In this document: piece by piece, positions 6,526 through 14,236 of the stretch
Layout: each line of letters begins with the position of its first letter
Position numbering within the stretch: the stretch's first letter is position 1
NCBI GenBank assembly: GCA_029987395.1
Contig: DALTVX010000058.1
Span: 1-19,000, forward strand
Length of the DNA stretch: 19,000 nt
Direction: 5' to 3'
From: Methanocorpusculum sp.
Lineage (GTDB): Archaea; Halobacteriota; Methanomicrobia; Methanomicrobiales; Methanocorpusculaceae
The notes under the pieces: generated by a model
The model's database searches: none
What the model saw: the letters and a program-made list of their open reading frames with translations, nothing else
What the model was told of the DNA's origin: nothing
Program-made: the position numbers and the translations under genes

Positions 6526-8610
6526 TTACATCAGGATGAGGACCGGGACGAATACCAATGAGATCATTGACATAAGTTTGATCAGAATGTTGATCGAAGG
6601 TCCGGACGTATCTTTGAACGGGTCACCAACAGTGTCACCAACAACAGCTGCTTTGTGAGCGTCGGATCCTTTTCCACCCAAGTTACCGAGTTCGATATAC
6701 TTCTTTGCATTGTCCCATGCTCCACCGGCATTTGCCATTGTGACTGCAAGGAGGAAACCGCAAACAAGTGATCCAACTAAGAGGCCACCAAGGGCGAGAG
6801 GACCGAGAATGAAACCAACTGCGAGCGGAGAAACGATTGCGAGAAGACCTGGAAGGATCATCTTTTTGATGGCTGCTTTCGTAGCGATCGAGACGGTCGA
6901 TGTGTAGTCAGGTTCTGCAGTGCCTTCCATAAGGCCTTTGATCTCTTTGAACTGACGGCGAACTTCAACGACGATCTGCTGTGCTGCTTCACCGACTGCT
7001 GTCATAGTGAGAGCAGAGAAAAGGAACGGAAGCATACCGCCGAGAAGGAGACCGATGAACACTCTGGTGTTCAGGATATCGATCGTCTCAATACCAACGG
7101 CAAGTGCGTAGGCACTGAAAAGTGCGAGACCTGTAAGAGCGGCTGAGCCGATAGCAAATCCTTTACCGATTGCTGCAGTTGTGTTACCGACTGCGTCAAG
7201 GGTATCGGTGATGTCACGAACAGAGTGGTCCTGGTGGGACATCTCGGCAATACCGCCTGCATTGTCCGCGACCGGGCCGTATGCATCAACTGCGAGGGAG
7301 ATACCAAGCGTGGATAACATACCAACAGCTGCAATACCAATACCGTACATACCGGCAAACTGGTAGGCAACGAAGATCGCAGCTGAGATGATGAGAACCG
7401 GCCATACAGTCGACTCCATACCTTTTGCAAATCCGCTGATAATACCAGTGGCTGCTCCAGTCTGACAGGATTTTGCAATGCCTAAGGTCGGTTTGTAATC
7501 AAACGAAGTATAATACTCGGTGATGATACCGATCATAAAACCTGCAACAAGACCTGCAATGGTTGCAAACCAGATACCCATACCAAGCTGTGCTGCAAAC
7601 AGGAATCCCATACCAAGCTGACCGTACAAGAGGATACTCGTTATACAGTAAGTTGAGATGATTGAGATGATGATTGCAACAATAAGACCTGTATTGAATG
7701 CTTTGTGGATCGCAGAGCTTTCGTTTTTCTTCGTGCGAACGAAGAGTGTACCGACTGCTGCGGCGATGATACCGAATGCTGCAATGAGCATCGGGAGAAG
7801 AATGAGGTTTAATGCGGGAATGGTTTCGCCAAAGAGTTGAGAGGCAAATGCTGCACCTGCAACACCAAGCGCCATGGATGCGATGATCGATCCAACATAG
7901 GACTCGAAAAGATCAGCACCCATACCTGCGACATCACCAACGTTGTCACCAACGTTATCTGCAATGACAGCTGGGTTTCTTGGATCATCTTCAGGAATGC
8001 CTGCTTCGACTTTGCCAACAAGATCGGCTCCGACATCAGCAGCTTTGGTAAAGATACCGCCGCCGACACGGGCGAAGAGTGCGACCGAGGAGGCACCAAA
8101 ACCAAAAGAAGCAAGAATGGAAACACCAGTGTTGACACCAACAACGCTATCAAATCCACCATTGATCATTACAAGAACGATAAATGCAACAGACAGGCCA
8201 AAAAGACCGAGTCCAACAACGGTCATACCCATGACCGAGCCGCTTGCAAATGAAACTTTAACAGCATCGGCGATTCCGCGTTTTGCTGCATTGGTTGTTC
8301 GTACGTTTGCTTTTGTTGCGCTGTGCATTCCGATATATCCTGCAGTTGCCGAGAGTACTGAACCAAGAACATAACAAAGTGCAGCCCACGGGGATATCAG
8401 AATAGTGAGAATAATTGCAATAACGATAACAAAAGCGCCGATTGCGCGATACTGACGATTTAGAAAGACCATTGCGCCAAGGTGAATGGCTGCAGCGATC
8501 TTCTGCATCTTCTCATCACCTGCTGGCTCTCTTTTCACGATGGAGAAGGAGTAGAGGGCAAAGAGAAGGCCGAAAACGGCAAATATTGGAGCGAGATAAA
8601 TCAATTCCAT
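6526..8610 (-). CDS. hppA: Membrane-bound, ion-translocating inorganic pyrophosphatase (K+-dependent type)
   Basis: Integral membrane pump that hydrolyses cytoplasmic PPi and exports H+ or Na+. 694 residues with about 16 predicted hydrophobic segments, as in the family. Substrate-site motifs are intact: DVGADLVGKVE (192-202), DNVGDNVGDVAGMGADLFES (218-237) and the C-terminal GDTVGDPFKDTSGP. In GNTTAAIGKGFAIGSAAL (475-492), Ala479 and Gly482 occupy the positions that in K+-independent enzymes are Lys and Thr, so this is the K+-dependent subfamily. The pumped ion cannot be settled from sequence: the Glu in FESY occurs in Na+ pumps and in some K+-dependent H+ pumps. Start: ATG 8610 with GGAGGTT (8621-8627) ten bases upstream. 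Monocistronic. Confidence 0.97.
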   Translation of the reverse strand: MELIYLAPIFAVFGLLFALYSFSIVKREPAGDEKMQKIAAAIHLGAMVFLNRQYRAIGAFVIVIAIILTILISPWAALCYVLGSVLSATAGYIGMHSATKANVRTTNAAKRGIADAVKVSFASGSVMGMTVVGLGLFGLSVAFIVLVMINGGFDSVVGVNTGVSILASFGFGASSVALFARVGGGIFTKAADVGADLVGKVEAGIPEDDPRNPAVIADNVGDNVGDVAGMGADLFESYVGSIIASMALGVAGAAFASQLFGETIPALNLILLPMLIAAFGIIAAAVGTLFVRTKKNESSAIHKAFNTGLIVAIIISIISTYCITSILLYGQLGMGFLFAAQLGMGIWFATIAGLVAGFMIGIITEYYTSFDYKPTLGIAKSCQTGAATGIISGFAKGMESTVWPVLIISAAIFVAYQFAGMYGIGIAAVGMLSTLGISLAVDAYGPVADNAGGIAEMSHQDHSVRDITDTLDAVGNTTAAIGKGFAIGSAALTGLALFSAYALAVGIETIDILNTRVFIGLLLGGMLPFLFSALTMTAVGEAAQQIVVEVRRQFKEIKGLMEGTAEPDYTSTVSIATKAAIKKMILPGLLAIVSPLAVGFILGPLALGGLLVGSLVCGFLLAVTMANAGGAWDNAKKYIELGNLGGKGSDAHKAAVVGDTVGDPFKDTSGPSINILIKLMSMISLVFVPVLILM

Positions 8611-8697
8611 AGGTATAGAAAACCTCCATTGATTTGGGATGGTTTCTCCTTATGTTAGTGGGTGGAGAAGCTAATAATACTAATGCCTTGCAAGAGG

Positions 8698-8716
8698 AGG
8701 GAAAAGAAGAAGAAAA
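8698..8716 (-). terminator. T/C-rich terminator after polB
   Basis: On the - strand the bases just after the polB stop are a T-rich pyrimidine tract (purine-only A/G run on the + strand, 8698-8716). It is a plausible archaeal terminator without hairpin. Confidence 0.35.
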
Positions 8717-8717
8717 A

Positions 8718-10160
8718 TCAGTTGATAAAACAGAATTTTTCATAGGCAAGAGTGGATAGATCCACGACAACTGCCTCGGCTGGGGTCGGAGTGATGTTCA
8801 TCTGCTTCTGGAAAGAAGTCTGTGATTGCCATGTCCCGGCATTTATTCCAAGAACACCCCGATATGAGATGACATCACTTATGTGGACATGCCCCGTGTG
8901 AATGATATCAGGAACATCCCGGATCACGAGCCCGTCTTTATCAGTGGAGAGGAGCGGGGTCCTCTCGCCATATATCGGACCCAGATGTCTGCGTTTGAGC
9001 ATGGCTTCCATGATTTCGCCCGGTCTTGTATATGATGCTCCGGGAATAAACTTGATGAGATCATCGATGCTTCTTCCATGGTACATAAGTACATTGACCG
9101 ACTGGATATTGACAATGGAAGGATTTTCTACGAAGGTGACATTGGCCGGAAAATTTCCGCGGAACTCTTCTGGAAGAGCAGGCTGGGGTTCAGCTGCCCT
9201 GACCGCGTCGTGATTTCCAGGAGAAATTATTATTTTTAACCTTTCTGGTAGAGCTGCCATAAGTTCGCCGACACGATCATACTGTTCATAGATGGTCTTG
9301 ATATCCAGTTCCTTGTCCTGATCAGGATAGATACCAATGCCATCCACCACATCCCCGGCGATGAGCAGATAGCCTATGTCATCGCGTGTCTGCATCCATG
9401 CCGAGAACCGGTCCCATGCTTCAGACAAAAATGTATTACTACCAACATGGATATCAGAGATAAACACAGCCTTGCCTGATTCCTTTGACGGAGAGATGGT
9501 GTTTGTTAATGGGATATCGGGACGAAACAGTGTGTCAGCAAAAACCAACTGGTTCGTTGCCATATTGTTACGACCGGTCGTTGCCGTATTGTTACGAGCG
9601 AGCTGCCCCTTAACACCAATGACCTCATCAGGTACGATTGCCTCGGCGTCAGCAAATCCGTCACGATTTTTATTGAAAAGTAGTTTGATCGAGCCGGTCG
9701 AATCCTCGACCTCAACCATTCTGTGACCATTAGAACTTGTCGAAGTAGTGGTCACCATACCGATAAGACCGATCTGCTGATCCATAAACCGGTTGCTTGT
9801 TTTGACCAGAGCTTCGATAGGGATCGGATTGACACGTCCGCGCATCATGTTTGCGAGAGAATCATATCGGTCGCGAAACATGGCATATGATGATTCAGGA
9901 TCCGCGATAGGGACCGAACTCCCGTCACGTCCAAACAAGATCTCGGGCGTTCTGCTGACACCGACATCGAGCCTGTCTGTTCTGAGAAGGGTCATTGCAG
10001 GGACATCCTTTGGAGTAACGACCATTGTTCCCACTGGGAGGGAGAAGATTATCCCCTCGATAACACCCGATCCGCCACATTCGTTGATGTAGTCCACTAC
10101 CTGGTGATGTACCAAAAAACCAGCATCGGCAAACCGGGTGACGATCTCACGTTTATCCAT
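8718..10160 (-). CDS. polB: DNA polymerase II (family D) small subunit DP1
   Basis: Small subunit of the euryarchaeal replicative polymerase PolD, with Mre11-like 3'-5' proofreading nuclease activity; it acts with DP2, which is not in this window. 480 residues: an N-terminal domain (1 to about 125), an OB fold (about 128-210, with VEDSTGSIKLLFNK), then a calcineurin-like phosphoesterase domain with intact metal motifs ISDIHVG (D236, H238), GDVVDG (D270), GNHD (315-318) and HTGHVH (421-426). Residues 189-204 in the OB region are an eight-residue tandem duplication (RNNTATTG / RNNMATNQ). It lies 57 bases after the aminotransferase gene in the same direction, with a TATA-like CTATAATAAC near 10207-10216 suggesting its own promoter. 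Confidence 0.97.
   Translation of the reverse strand: MDKREIVTRFADAGFLVHHQVVDYINECGGSGVIEGIIFSLPVGTMVVTPKDVPAMTLLRTDRLDVGVSRTPEILFGRDGSSVPIADPESSYAMFRDRYDSLANMMRGRVNPIPIEALVKTSNRFMDQQIGLIGMVTTTSTSSNGHRMVEVEDSTGSIKLLFNKNRDGFADAEAIVPDEVIGVKGQLARNNTATTGRNNMATNQLVFADTLFRPDIPLTNTISPSKESGKAVFISDIHVGSNTFLSEAWDRFSAWMQTRDDIGYLLIAGDVVDGIGIYPDQDKELDIKTIYEQYDRVGELMAALPERLKIIISPGNHDAVRAAEPQPALPEEFRGNFPANVTFVENPSIVNIQSVNVLMYHGRSIDDLIKFIPGASYTRPGEIMEAMLKRRHLGPIYGERTPLLSTDKDGLVIRDVPDIIHTGHVHISDVISYRGVLGINAGTWQSQTSFQKQMNITPTPAEAVVVDLSTLAYEKFCFIN
9554..9597. repeat. 24-bp-period tandem duplication inside polB
   Basis: Two 20-base copies, 9554-9573 and 9578-9597, differ at one base (TCGTTGCC[A/G]TATTGTTACG...). 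The period of 24 keeps the reading frame and adds eight residues to a loop of the OB-fold region of DP1. This indicates recent slippage or duplication. Confidence 0.8.
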
Positions 10161-10187
10161 AAAAAAATGGTTGGGGTTAAATTAACT

Positions 10188-10208
10188 TTCCACTCGAAAT
10201 AGAGGGGT
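10188..10208 (+). promoter_or_regulatory. ORB-like element in the polB 5' region
   Basis: TTCCACTCGAAATAGAGGGG (10188-10207), followed by T, matches 16 of 20 bases of the origin element at 13603-13622. It keeps both halves of an origin recognition box: the CCACTCG core and the AGGGGT end. It lies 28-48 bases upstream of the polB ATG, between a TATA candidate (10207-10216 on the - strand) and the predicted transcription start near 10187, so a bound protein would block initiation. The functional role is inference. Confidence 0.45.
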
Positions 10209-10217
10209 TATTATAGT

Positions 10218-11381
10218 TCACGAGAGTGACTCAACAAAGACACCGATCCTGCGCACAGCCTCGGTAAGTTTTGCACGTTCCACCGCATAACAGGTACGGA
10301 CGTGACCGGCACCTCTTTTTCCAAATGCACTGCCAGGGACAACGGCCACATTATGTTCAGTTAACAGACGCTCGGCAAACTCTTCATCAGAAAGACCGGT
10401 GCCTTCGATCGAAGGGAACGCATAGAACGCTCCTTGGGGAAGATGGCACGGAAGTCCGATATCATTGAGACCTTTCACGAACAGATTTCTTCTGATCCTG
10501 TACTCAGCGACCATCTCATTTTTCGAATCCTCAGCATTTTTCAATGCCTCGATCGCCGCAAACTGGGAAGCGGTCGGAGCCGACATCATCACATACTGAT
10601 GGATCTTGAGTGCAGCATCAGAGATATGCTTAGGCGCACACAGATAACCAAGCCTCCATCCTGTCATCGCATAGGCTTTGGAAAACCCGTTCAATGTGAT
10701 GGTTCGGTCCCAGAGACCGTCGATCGATGCGGCCGATACATGAGAGCCTTCATAGGTCAACTCCGAGTACACCTCATCCGAGATCAGCAGAAGATCATGA
10801 TCGATGATGATATCAGAGATCGCTTTTAGATCATCTCTCCCCATGACCCCTCCCGTTGGGTTGTTTGGGAAGTTGATAATCAGCGTTTTGCTGTTAGGGG
10901 TGATCTTTTCCATCAAAGCATCAGGCGTGACTTTGAACTGATCTTGTTCCTTGCATGCAACCGGAACGGGCTTTCCTCCCGCCATGATCACTTCGGGTGT
11001 GTACGAAACGAAAGAGGGGTCGACAATAAGGACCTCATCACCTGGATTCACGACAGCTCGTACTGCGATATCAAAACCTTCCGATACGCCGGTGGTCACG
11101 ATGATCTCATTTGGCGAATATGAGGTGTTATATTTTTTTTTCAGATCCTTTGAAATAGCTGAACAAAGATCGGGTAGACCACGATTCGACGTGTACATGG
11201 TCATACCCTTCTCTATAGAGGCTATCGCAGCTTTGGATACATTCCAAGGAGTGTCAAAGTCAGGCTCCCCAACGCCGAGACTTATCACCCGGTCGCTATC
11301 CATGGTGAGAACGAGATCGAAGAATTTTCTAATACCTGACGGTGGTATCTCTGTAGCTATTTTTGATACAAAATTTCGCAT
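10218..11381 (-). CDS. Class I/II PLP-dependent aminotransferase
   Basis: Fold-type I aminotransferase of the archaeal aspartate/aromatic aminotransferase group (AspC/PatA-like); the amino donor cannot be fixed from sequence. PPSGIRKFFDL at the N-terminus is typical. In the longer 390-residue numbering, NFPNNPTGG (N177), the PLP ring contact SDEVYSEL (D205, Y208), the Schiff-base lysine K238 in SKAYAMTGWR and the C-terminal carboxylate-binding Arg in GHVRTCYA are all present. Start: ATG at 11381 (MRNFVSK, 387 residues) fits homologues better than the GTG at 11390, and neither has a clear ribosome binding site. It begins 12 bases after the Lrp gene stop, implying cotranscription and possibly regulation of amino-acid flux by that regulator. 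Confidence 0.93.
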   Translation of the reverse strand: MRNFVSKIATEIPPSGIRKFFDLVLTMDSDRVISLGVGEPDFDTPWNVSKAAIASIEKGMTMYTSNRGLPDLCSAISKDLKKKYNTSYSPNEIIVTTGVSEGFDIAVRAVVNPGDEVLIVDPSFVSYTPEVIMAGGKPVPVACKEQDQFKVTPDALMEKITPNSKTLIINFPNNPTGGVMGRDDLKAISDIIIDHDLLLISDEVYSELTYEGSHVSAASIDGLWDRTITLNGFSKAYAMTGWRLGYLCAPKHISDAALKIHQYVMMSAPTASQFAAIEALKNAEDSKNEMVAEYRIRRNLFVKGLNDIGLPCHLPQGAFYAFPSIEGTGLSDEEFAERLLTEHNVAVVPGSAFGKRGAGHVRTCYAVERAKLTEAVRRIGVFVESLS

Positions 11382-11393
11382 GATGACCACAGC

Positions 11394-11885
11394 TTAGAAC
11401 GAGATCAACTGCCGATCACGGATTCCAGGACGAGACATCTCCACGCCCTGTTCTTTGTACGTCCGCATCACGATCTGAGTCATTGTTTCCCTGACCCCGT
11501 CGATCGATGCGATCTGTTCTGCAACGAACCTGGAGATATCTGCCATGGATTGCCCGGTGATAGTTACCTGGAAATCGTAGCTTCCCGTAAGGAGTCGAAT
11601 ACTCTCTACCTGAGGAAAACGGGCAAGTTTTTCTGCAACACCGTCATATCCAAGACCTTTCTCCGGTGTGACTTTGAGGGAGAGAATGACTGAAACATCT
11701 TCGACACCTAATGCCGAGTAGTCGATGACTGCCGTACACCGGCGGAGAATACCTGCCTGCATGAGACTGGTAATCCTTTTAGTCACTTCGCTCTCGGTAA
11801 CTTCCAACATGACGGCAAGATCTCGTGCTTGGATCCGGCTGTTCTTCTGAAGTTCCTTTAGGATTATGGTGTCTATTTCATCCAT
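11394..11885 (-). CDS. Lrp/AsnC family transcriptional regulator
   Basis: Feast/famine-type DNA-binding regulator of 163 residues. The N-terminal winged helix-turn-helix spans about 1-60, starting DEIDTIILKELQKNSR and including VTESEVTKRITSLMQAGIL. The C-terminal RAM effector-binding domain spans about 70-150, with FPQVESIRLLTGSYDFQVTI. Such proteins bind amino acids and form dimers to octamers on DNA. The gene starts two bases after the orc1 stop, its ribosome binding site (AAGGTGAG) lies inside the end of orc1, and the aminotransferase follows immediately; all three must share a transcript unless internal promoters exist. The likely target is its own operon and the neighbouring aminotransferase; that is inference from context. 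Confidence 0.93.
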   Translation of the reverse strand: MDEIDTIILKELQKNSRIQARDLAVMLEVTESEVTKRITSLMQAGILRRCTAVIDYSALGVEDVSVILSLKVTPEKGLGYDGVAEKLARFPQVESIRLLTGSYDFQVTITGQSMADISRFVAEQIASIDGVRETMTQIVMRTYKEQGVEMSRPGIRDRQLISF

Positions 11886-11887
11886 GT

Positions 11888-13165
11888 TTACTCACCTTTT
11901 TCATGACTTTTTATTAGGGGATGCAGAATACTGCATTCCTGAAACCGTGGATCACTCATGATCACAGTACGTATCTCATTGGTCGGGCTCTTAAAATAAA
12001 TCTCCGTCGTTCGACCATGCCGACCGTGAGAAACGACGCGTGTGGTAATGATACCAAGCATGTTGAGTTCGTTGATAAGATCTGAAACACGGCGGTGACT
12101 CAATGCTTCAGTATCAAGTTCAGCAGCCAACTCACGATACACATTGATCACCGATCCGCTGGTGAACACCTTTTGGCCGGAGGCTGCCATGAGAAGCATT
12201 GAAGAAAGAACGATCTTGCTCTGTGCTGGAAGCGTTTTGACACACTCGCTCATCGTATCGGTCTCGATATTTTCCTGCGCTCCATTCACGTGCTTTACCA
12301 TGACATGCTCGGCGCCTTCACGTTCAGCAAGTTCCCCGGATACACGAAGAAGATCGAGAGCGCGACGGGCGTCACCATGCTCCTGAGCTGCGCGTGCGGC
12401 ACATAAACTGATCACTTCTTCGGAAACAACATCTTTAAAGAAGGCCATCTCAGCACGCTGATGAAGGATGTCACGGAGCTGATCAGCGTTGTACGGGGGA
12501 AAGACCAGTTCTTCCTCTGAAAGGGAGGAGAGAACACGAGGGTCAAGAAAATCTTTGAACGTGAGGTCGTTTGAGATGCCGATGATGCAGACACGTGAAG
12601 AGAAGAGATCACTGTTGATGCGCGTTAAATTATAGAGAGTGTCATCACCGCTTTTTTTAACGAGTTTGTCGATTTCGTCGAGAACAATAATCTGAAGACC
12701 GCCAGCCTGCTCAAGAACGTTTTTGAGTTCTGAATACACCTGATCGGTGTGCCAACCGGTTGCAGGAATAGTATTTTTGACTCGGTCACTTGCCTTAAGA
12801 TCATGACCACTGACATGATTTGCGATCTGGGCAAGCACTCGGTACTGTGTGTCGATGGTCTCACAGTTGAGATGGACAAGTCTGCATGGCGAAAACTCAG
12901 AACTTTCATTTTCCAGTTCAAATCCAACAAACTTGACCGTTGCCGTTTTACCTGTTCCTGTTTTTCCATAGATGAGGATATTAGAGGGTGTAGCTCCCTG
13001 AAGAGCGGGAGCGAGGATCTCTGCAATGGAGTTGATCTGATTTATTCGATGAGGAAGTTCTTTTGGGCTGTAACTGTGTCGTAAAACCTCACGGTTCTGA
13101 TATATTTTATTAGGACTGATATATTTTTTAAAGAGACCTGTAGATTTGTAGGGTTTGCCATCCAT
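11888..13165 (-). CDS. cdc6: Orc1/Cdc6 replication initiator
   Basis: Archaeal initiator AAA+ ATPase that binds origin recognition boxes and helps load MCM. At 425 residues it is full length. Walker A GKTGTGKT (67-74), Walker B with IIVLDEIDKL, a sensor region IIGISNDLTF, and a C-terminal winged-helix domain (LSHRRVSDLINELNMLG) are visible. Start: ATG at 13165 (MDGKPYKS) has AAGGAA (13175-13180 on this strand) nine bases upstream, while the in-frame ATG at 13186, seven codons earlier, has no comparable site. The gene abuts an origin-like region and two ORB cores lie in its promoter, so autoregulation is likely. It is the first gene of an operon with the Lrp regulator and aminotransferase. Confidence 0.96.
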   Translation of the reverse strand: MDGKPYKSTGLFKKYISPNKIYQNREVLRHSYSPKELPHRINQINSIAEILAPALQGATPSNILIYGKTGTGKTATVKFVGFELENESSEFSPCRLVHLNCETIDTQYRVLAQIANHVSGHDLKASDRVKNTIPATGWHTDQVYSELKNVLEQAGGLQIIVLDEIDKLVKKSGDDTLYNLTRINSDLFSSRVCIIGISNDLTFKDFLDPRVLSSLSEEELVFPPYNADQLRDILHQRAEMAFFKDVVSEEVISLCAARAAQEHGDARRALDLLRVSGELAEREGAEHVMVKHVNGAQENIETDTMSECVKTLPAQSKIVLSSMLLMAASGQKVFTSGSVINVYRELAAELDTEALSHRRVSDLINELNMLGIITTRVVSHGRHGRTTEIYFKSPTNEIRTVIMSDPRFQECSILHPLIKSHEKGE

Positions 13166-13221
13166 GGAGATTATTTCCTTGTACATGTATTATGTTTTTT
13201 TTCCTAATAATGTACCACTAC

Positions 13222-13234
13222 TGCGAGTGGAGAT
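13222..13234 (+). repeat. ORB core copy A (orc1 promoter)
   Basis: TGCGAGTGGAGAT, identical to the core in the long elements but without a G-rich end. On the - strand it directly follows a TATA-like GGTTTTATC. Confidence 0.75.
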
Positions 13235-13253
13235 AAAACCTTTGAAGTTAGAG

Positions 13254-13266
13254 TGCGAGTGGAGAT
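13254..13266 (+). repeat. ORB core copy B (orc1 promoter)
   Basis: TGCGAGTGGAGAT, 32 bases from copy A in the same orientation. It abuts and partly overlaps the best TATA candidate for orc1 (TTATAAAAT on the - strand, 13265-13273), so initiator binding there would compete with TBP. Confidence 0.75.
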
Positions 13267-13340
13267 TTTATAACAGCGAATTGTTTAAAATTGTTTAATA
13301 AAGCAATTGTAAATCTAACAAATATATGACTATATTAAGG

Positions 13341-13369
13341 CCCCCACCCCTTCATTGCGAGTGGAGATT
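13341..13369 (-). repeat. Long ORB element C (left of AT-rich core)
   Basis: On the - strand: AATCTCCACTCGCAA, two bases, then AAGGGGTGGGGG. It is the inverted partner of element D; over the 20 bases from CTCC to GGGG they differ at only two positions. Confidence 0.85.
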
Positions 13370-13599
13370 ATATAATTGAATCCTAAAAAAAATAGTGTTT
13401 TTTTGTTTTTCTTTATATAGTTTATATACTTTAAATTTTTTTACAACTAAAAATATAACTTTTTTATATTATATTATTTTAGATTAAAAAATAGTTTATA
13501 TAATTAAAAAGAAATCTTTATATATATATAAATCAAACTGTTAATAACTACAAAAATAAATAAATGAAAAAAACAATTTTTTCAACACTACAAAAAAAC
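13370..13599. other. AT-rich duplex unwinding element candidate
   Basis: About 230 bases composed almost entirely of A and T, with long A- and T-tracts and an alternating TA stretch near 13519-13530. No coding potential. It lies exactly between the two inverted ORB elements. Confidence 0.75.
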
Positions 13600-13628
13600 A
13601 ATCTCCACTCGCAACAAAGGGGTGGGGG
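13600..13628 (+). repeat. Long ORB element D (right of AT-rich core)
   Basis: AATCTCCACTCGCAA, CA, then AAGGGGTGGGGG. It contains the 20-base reference CTCCACTCGCAACAAAGGGG (13603-13622) used here to compare other sites, and its G-rich end points away from the unwinding element, as in known archaeal origins. Confidence 0.85.
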
Positions 13629-13747
13629 ACTTCTTTTGTAAATATTCATAAAACAACAGAAAAATGATCATATAATAATATATAATTTTTCTCTGCTTCT
13701 AAAATTAAGAGAATAACCTAATATCTTTGAACTCATACAACTCTCTT

Positions 13748-14236
13748 ATGCCAAAAGAACATCATGAAACTGTTTCGATTAAAACAACAGTGATCACCGT
13801 TTCAACAACTCGAACAGAAAAGACCGATCTTTCAGGAAAAATACTTCGCGAAATATTCGAAGGCGCAGGTATCCCAGTTATCGGAGTAAAAGTCGTCAAA
13901 GATGATATAATAGAAATCAGAACAGCTGTTATCGATGCACTCAAATCTGCTAACTGTATCATCGTGAACGGTGGAACTGGTCTCACCCGCGATGATTGTA
14001 CAATCGAAGCTGTATCACCCCTCTTTACTAAAACGATGGATGGATTTGGAGAACTGTTCCGTCAAAAAAGTTATGCTCAGGTCGGGACCTCGGTTATTCT
14101 TTCACGTGCTGCCGCAGGCATACATAACGGAAGCGTGATCTTCTGCATACCAGGTTCCCCAAAAGCAGTCAAGCTTACAGCTGAAGAAATCATTATTCCA
14201 GAACTCACTCACATCTTAACACATGCTGGTCAGTGA
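13748..14236 (+). CDS. moaB: Molybdenum cofactor biosynthesis protein MoaB/MogA family
   Basis: Cytoplasmic enzyme of molybdopterin (or tungstopterin) cofactor synthesis, activating molybdopterin by adenylylation before metal insertion. This suits a methanogen that needs formylmethanofuran dehydrogenase. The 162-residue protein has the MoCF-binding fold signatures: ITVSTTRTEKTDLSG near the start, NGGTGLTRDD (about 74-83), DGFGE (98-102) and IPGSPKAVK with PGSP at 135-138. Start: ATG at 13748 (MPKEHHET); the open frame extends to a TTG at 13727, but that adds seven residues without support. No clear ribosome binding site. It is transcribed away from the origin and has no cofactor-pathway neighbours. 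Confidence 0.94.
   Translation: MPKEHHETVSIKTTVITVSTTRTEKTDLSGKILREIFEGAGIPVIGVKVVKDDIIEIRTAVIDALKSANCIIVNGGTGLTRDDCTIEAVSPLFTKTMDGFGELFRQKSYAQVGTSVILSRAAAGIHNGSVIFCIPGSPKAVKLTAEEIIIPELTHILTHAGQ

Larger units (their letters stand above)
13222..13628. other. Putative chromosomal replication origin (oriC)
   Basis: Next to the initiator gene, two long ORB elements (13341-13369 and 13600-13628) face each other in inverted orientation across about 230 bases of almost pure A+T, which would serve as the duplex unwinding element. Two additional 13-base cores (13222-13234, 13254-13266) extend the array toward orc1. Each long ORB has the euryarchaeal plan: a core related to TTCCAGTGGAA followed by AAGGGGTGGGGG. 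This is the standard architecture of Pyrococcus-type and halophile origins. Activity has not been shown here. Confidence 0.88.

Noticed and set aside
7837..8374. Overlapping + strand open frames opposite hppA
   Set aside because: They mirror the codon bias of the conserved membrane pyrophosphatase on the other strand and show no protein family character.
8644..8669. Inverted repeat TTCTCC / GGAGAA upstream of hppA as a riboswitch or operator
   Set aside because: It has six base pairs around a 14-base loop in a purine/pyrimidine-biased stretch, with no further conserved structure, so it is too weak to call.
9554..9597. Direct repeat in polB as an attachment site or insertion scar
   Set aside because: The 24-base period keeps the frame and lies inside an intact conserved gene with no mobile gene nearby; a slippage duplication explains it.
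13519..13531. Alternating TA stretch as a separate repeat element
   Set aside because: It is part of the general A+T composition of the unwinding region and has no independent structure.
13600..13628. Repeated 13-mers near 13222-13628 as a CRISPR or integron-like array
   Set aside because: There are only four copies, irregularly spaced, one inverted, with G-rich ends and an initiator gene alongside; this is origin architecture.
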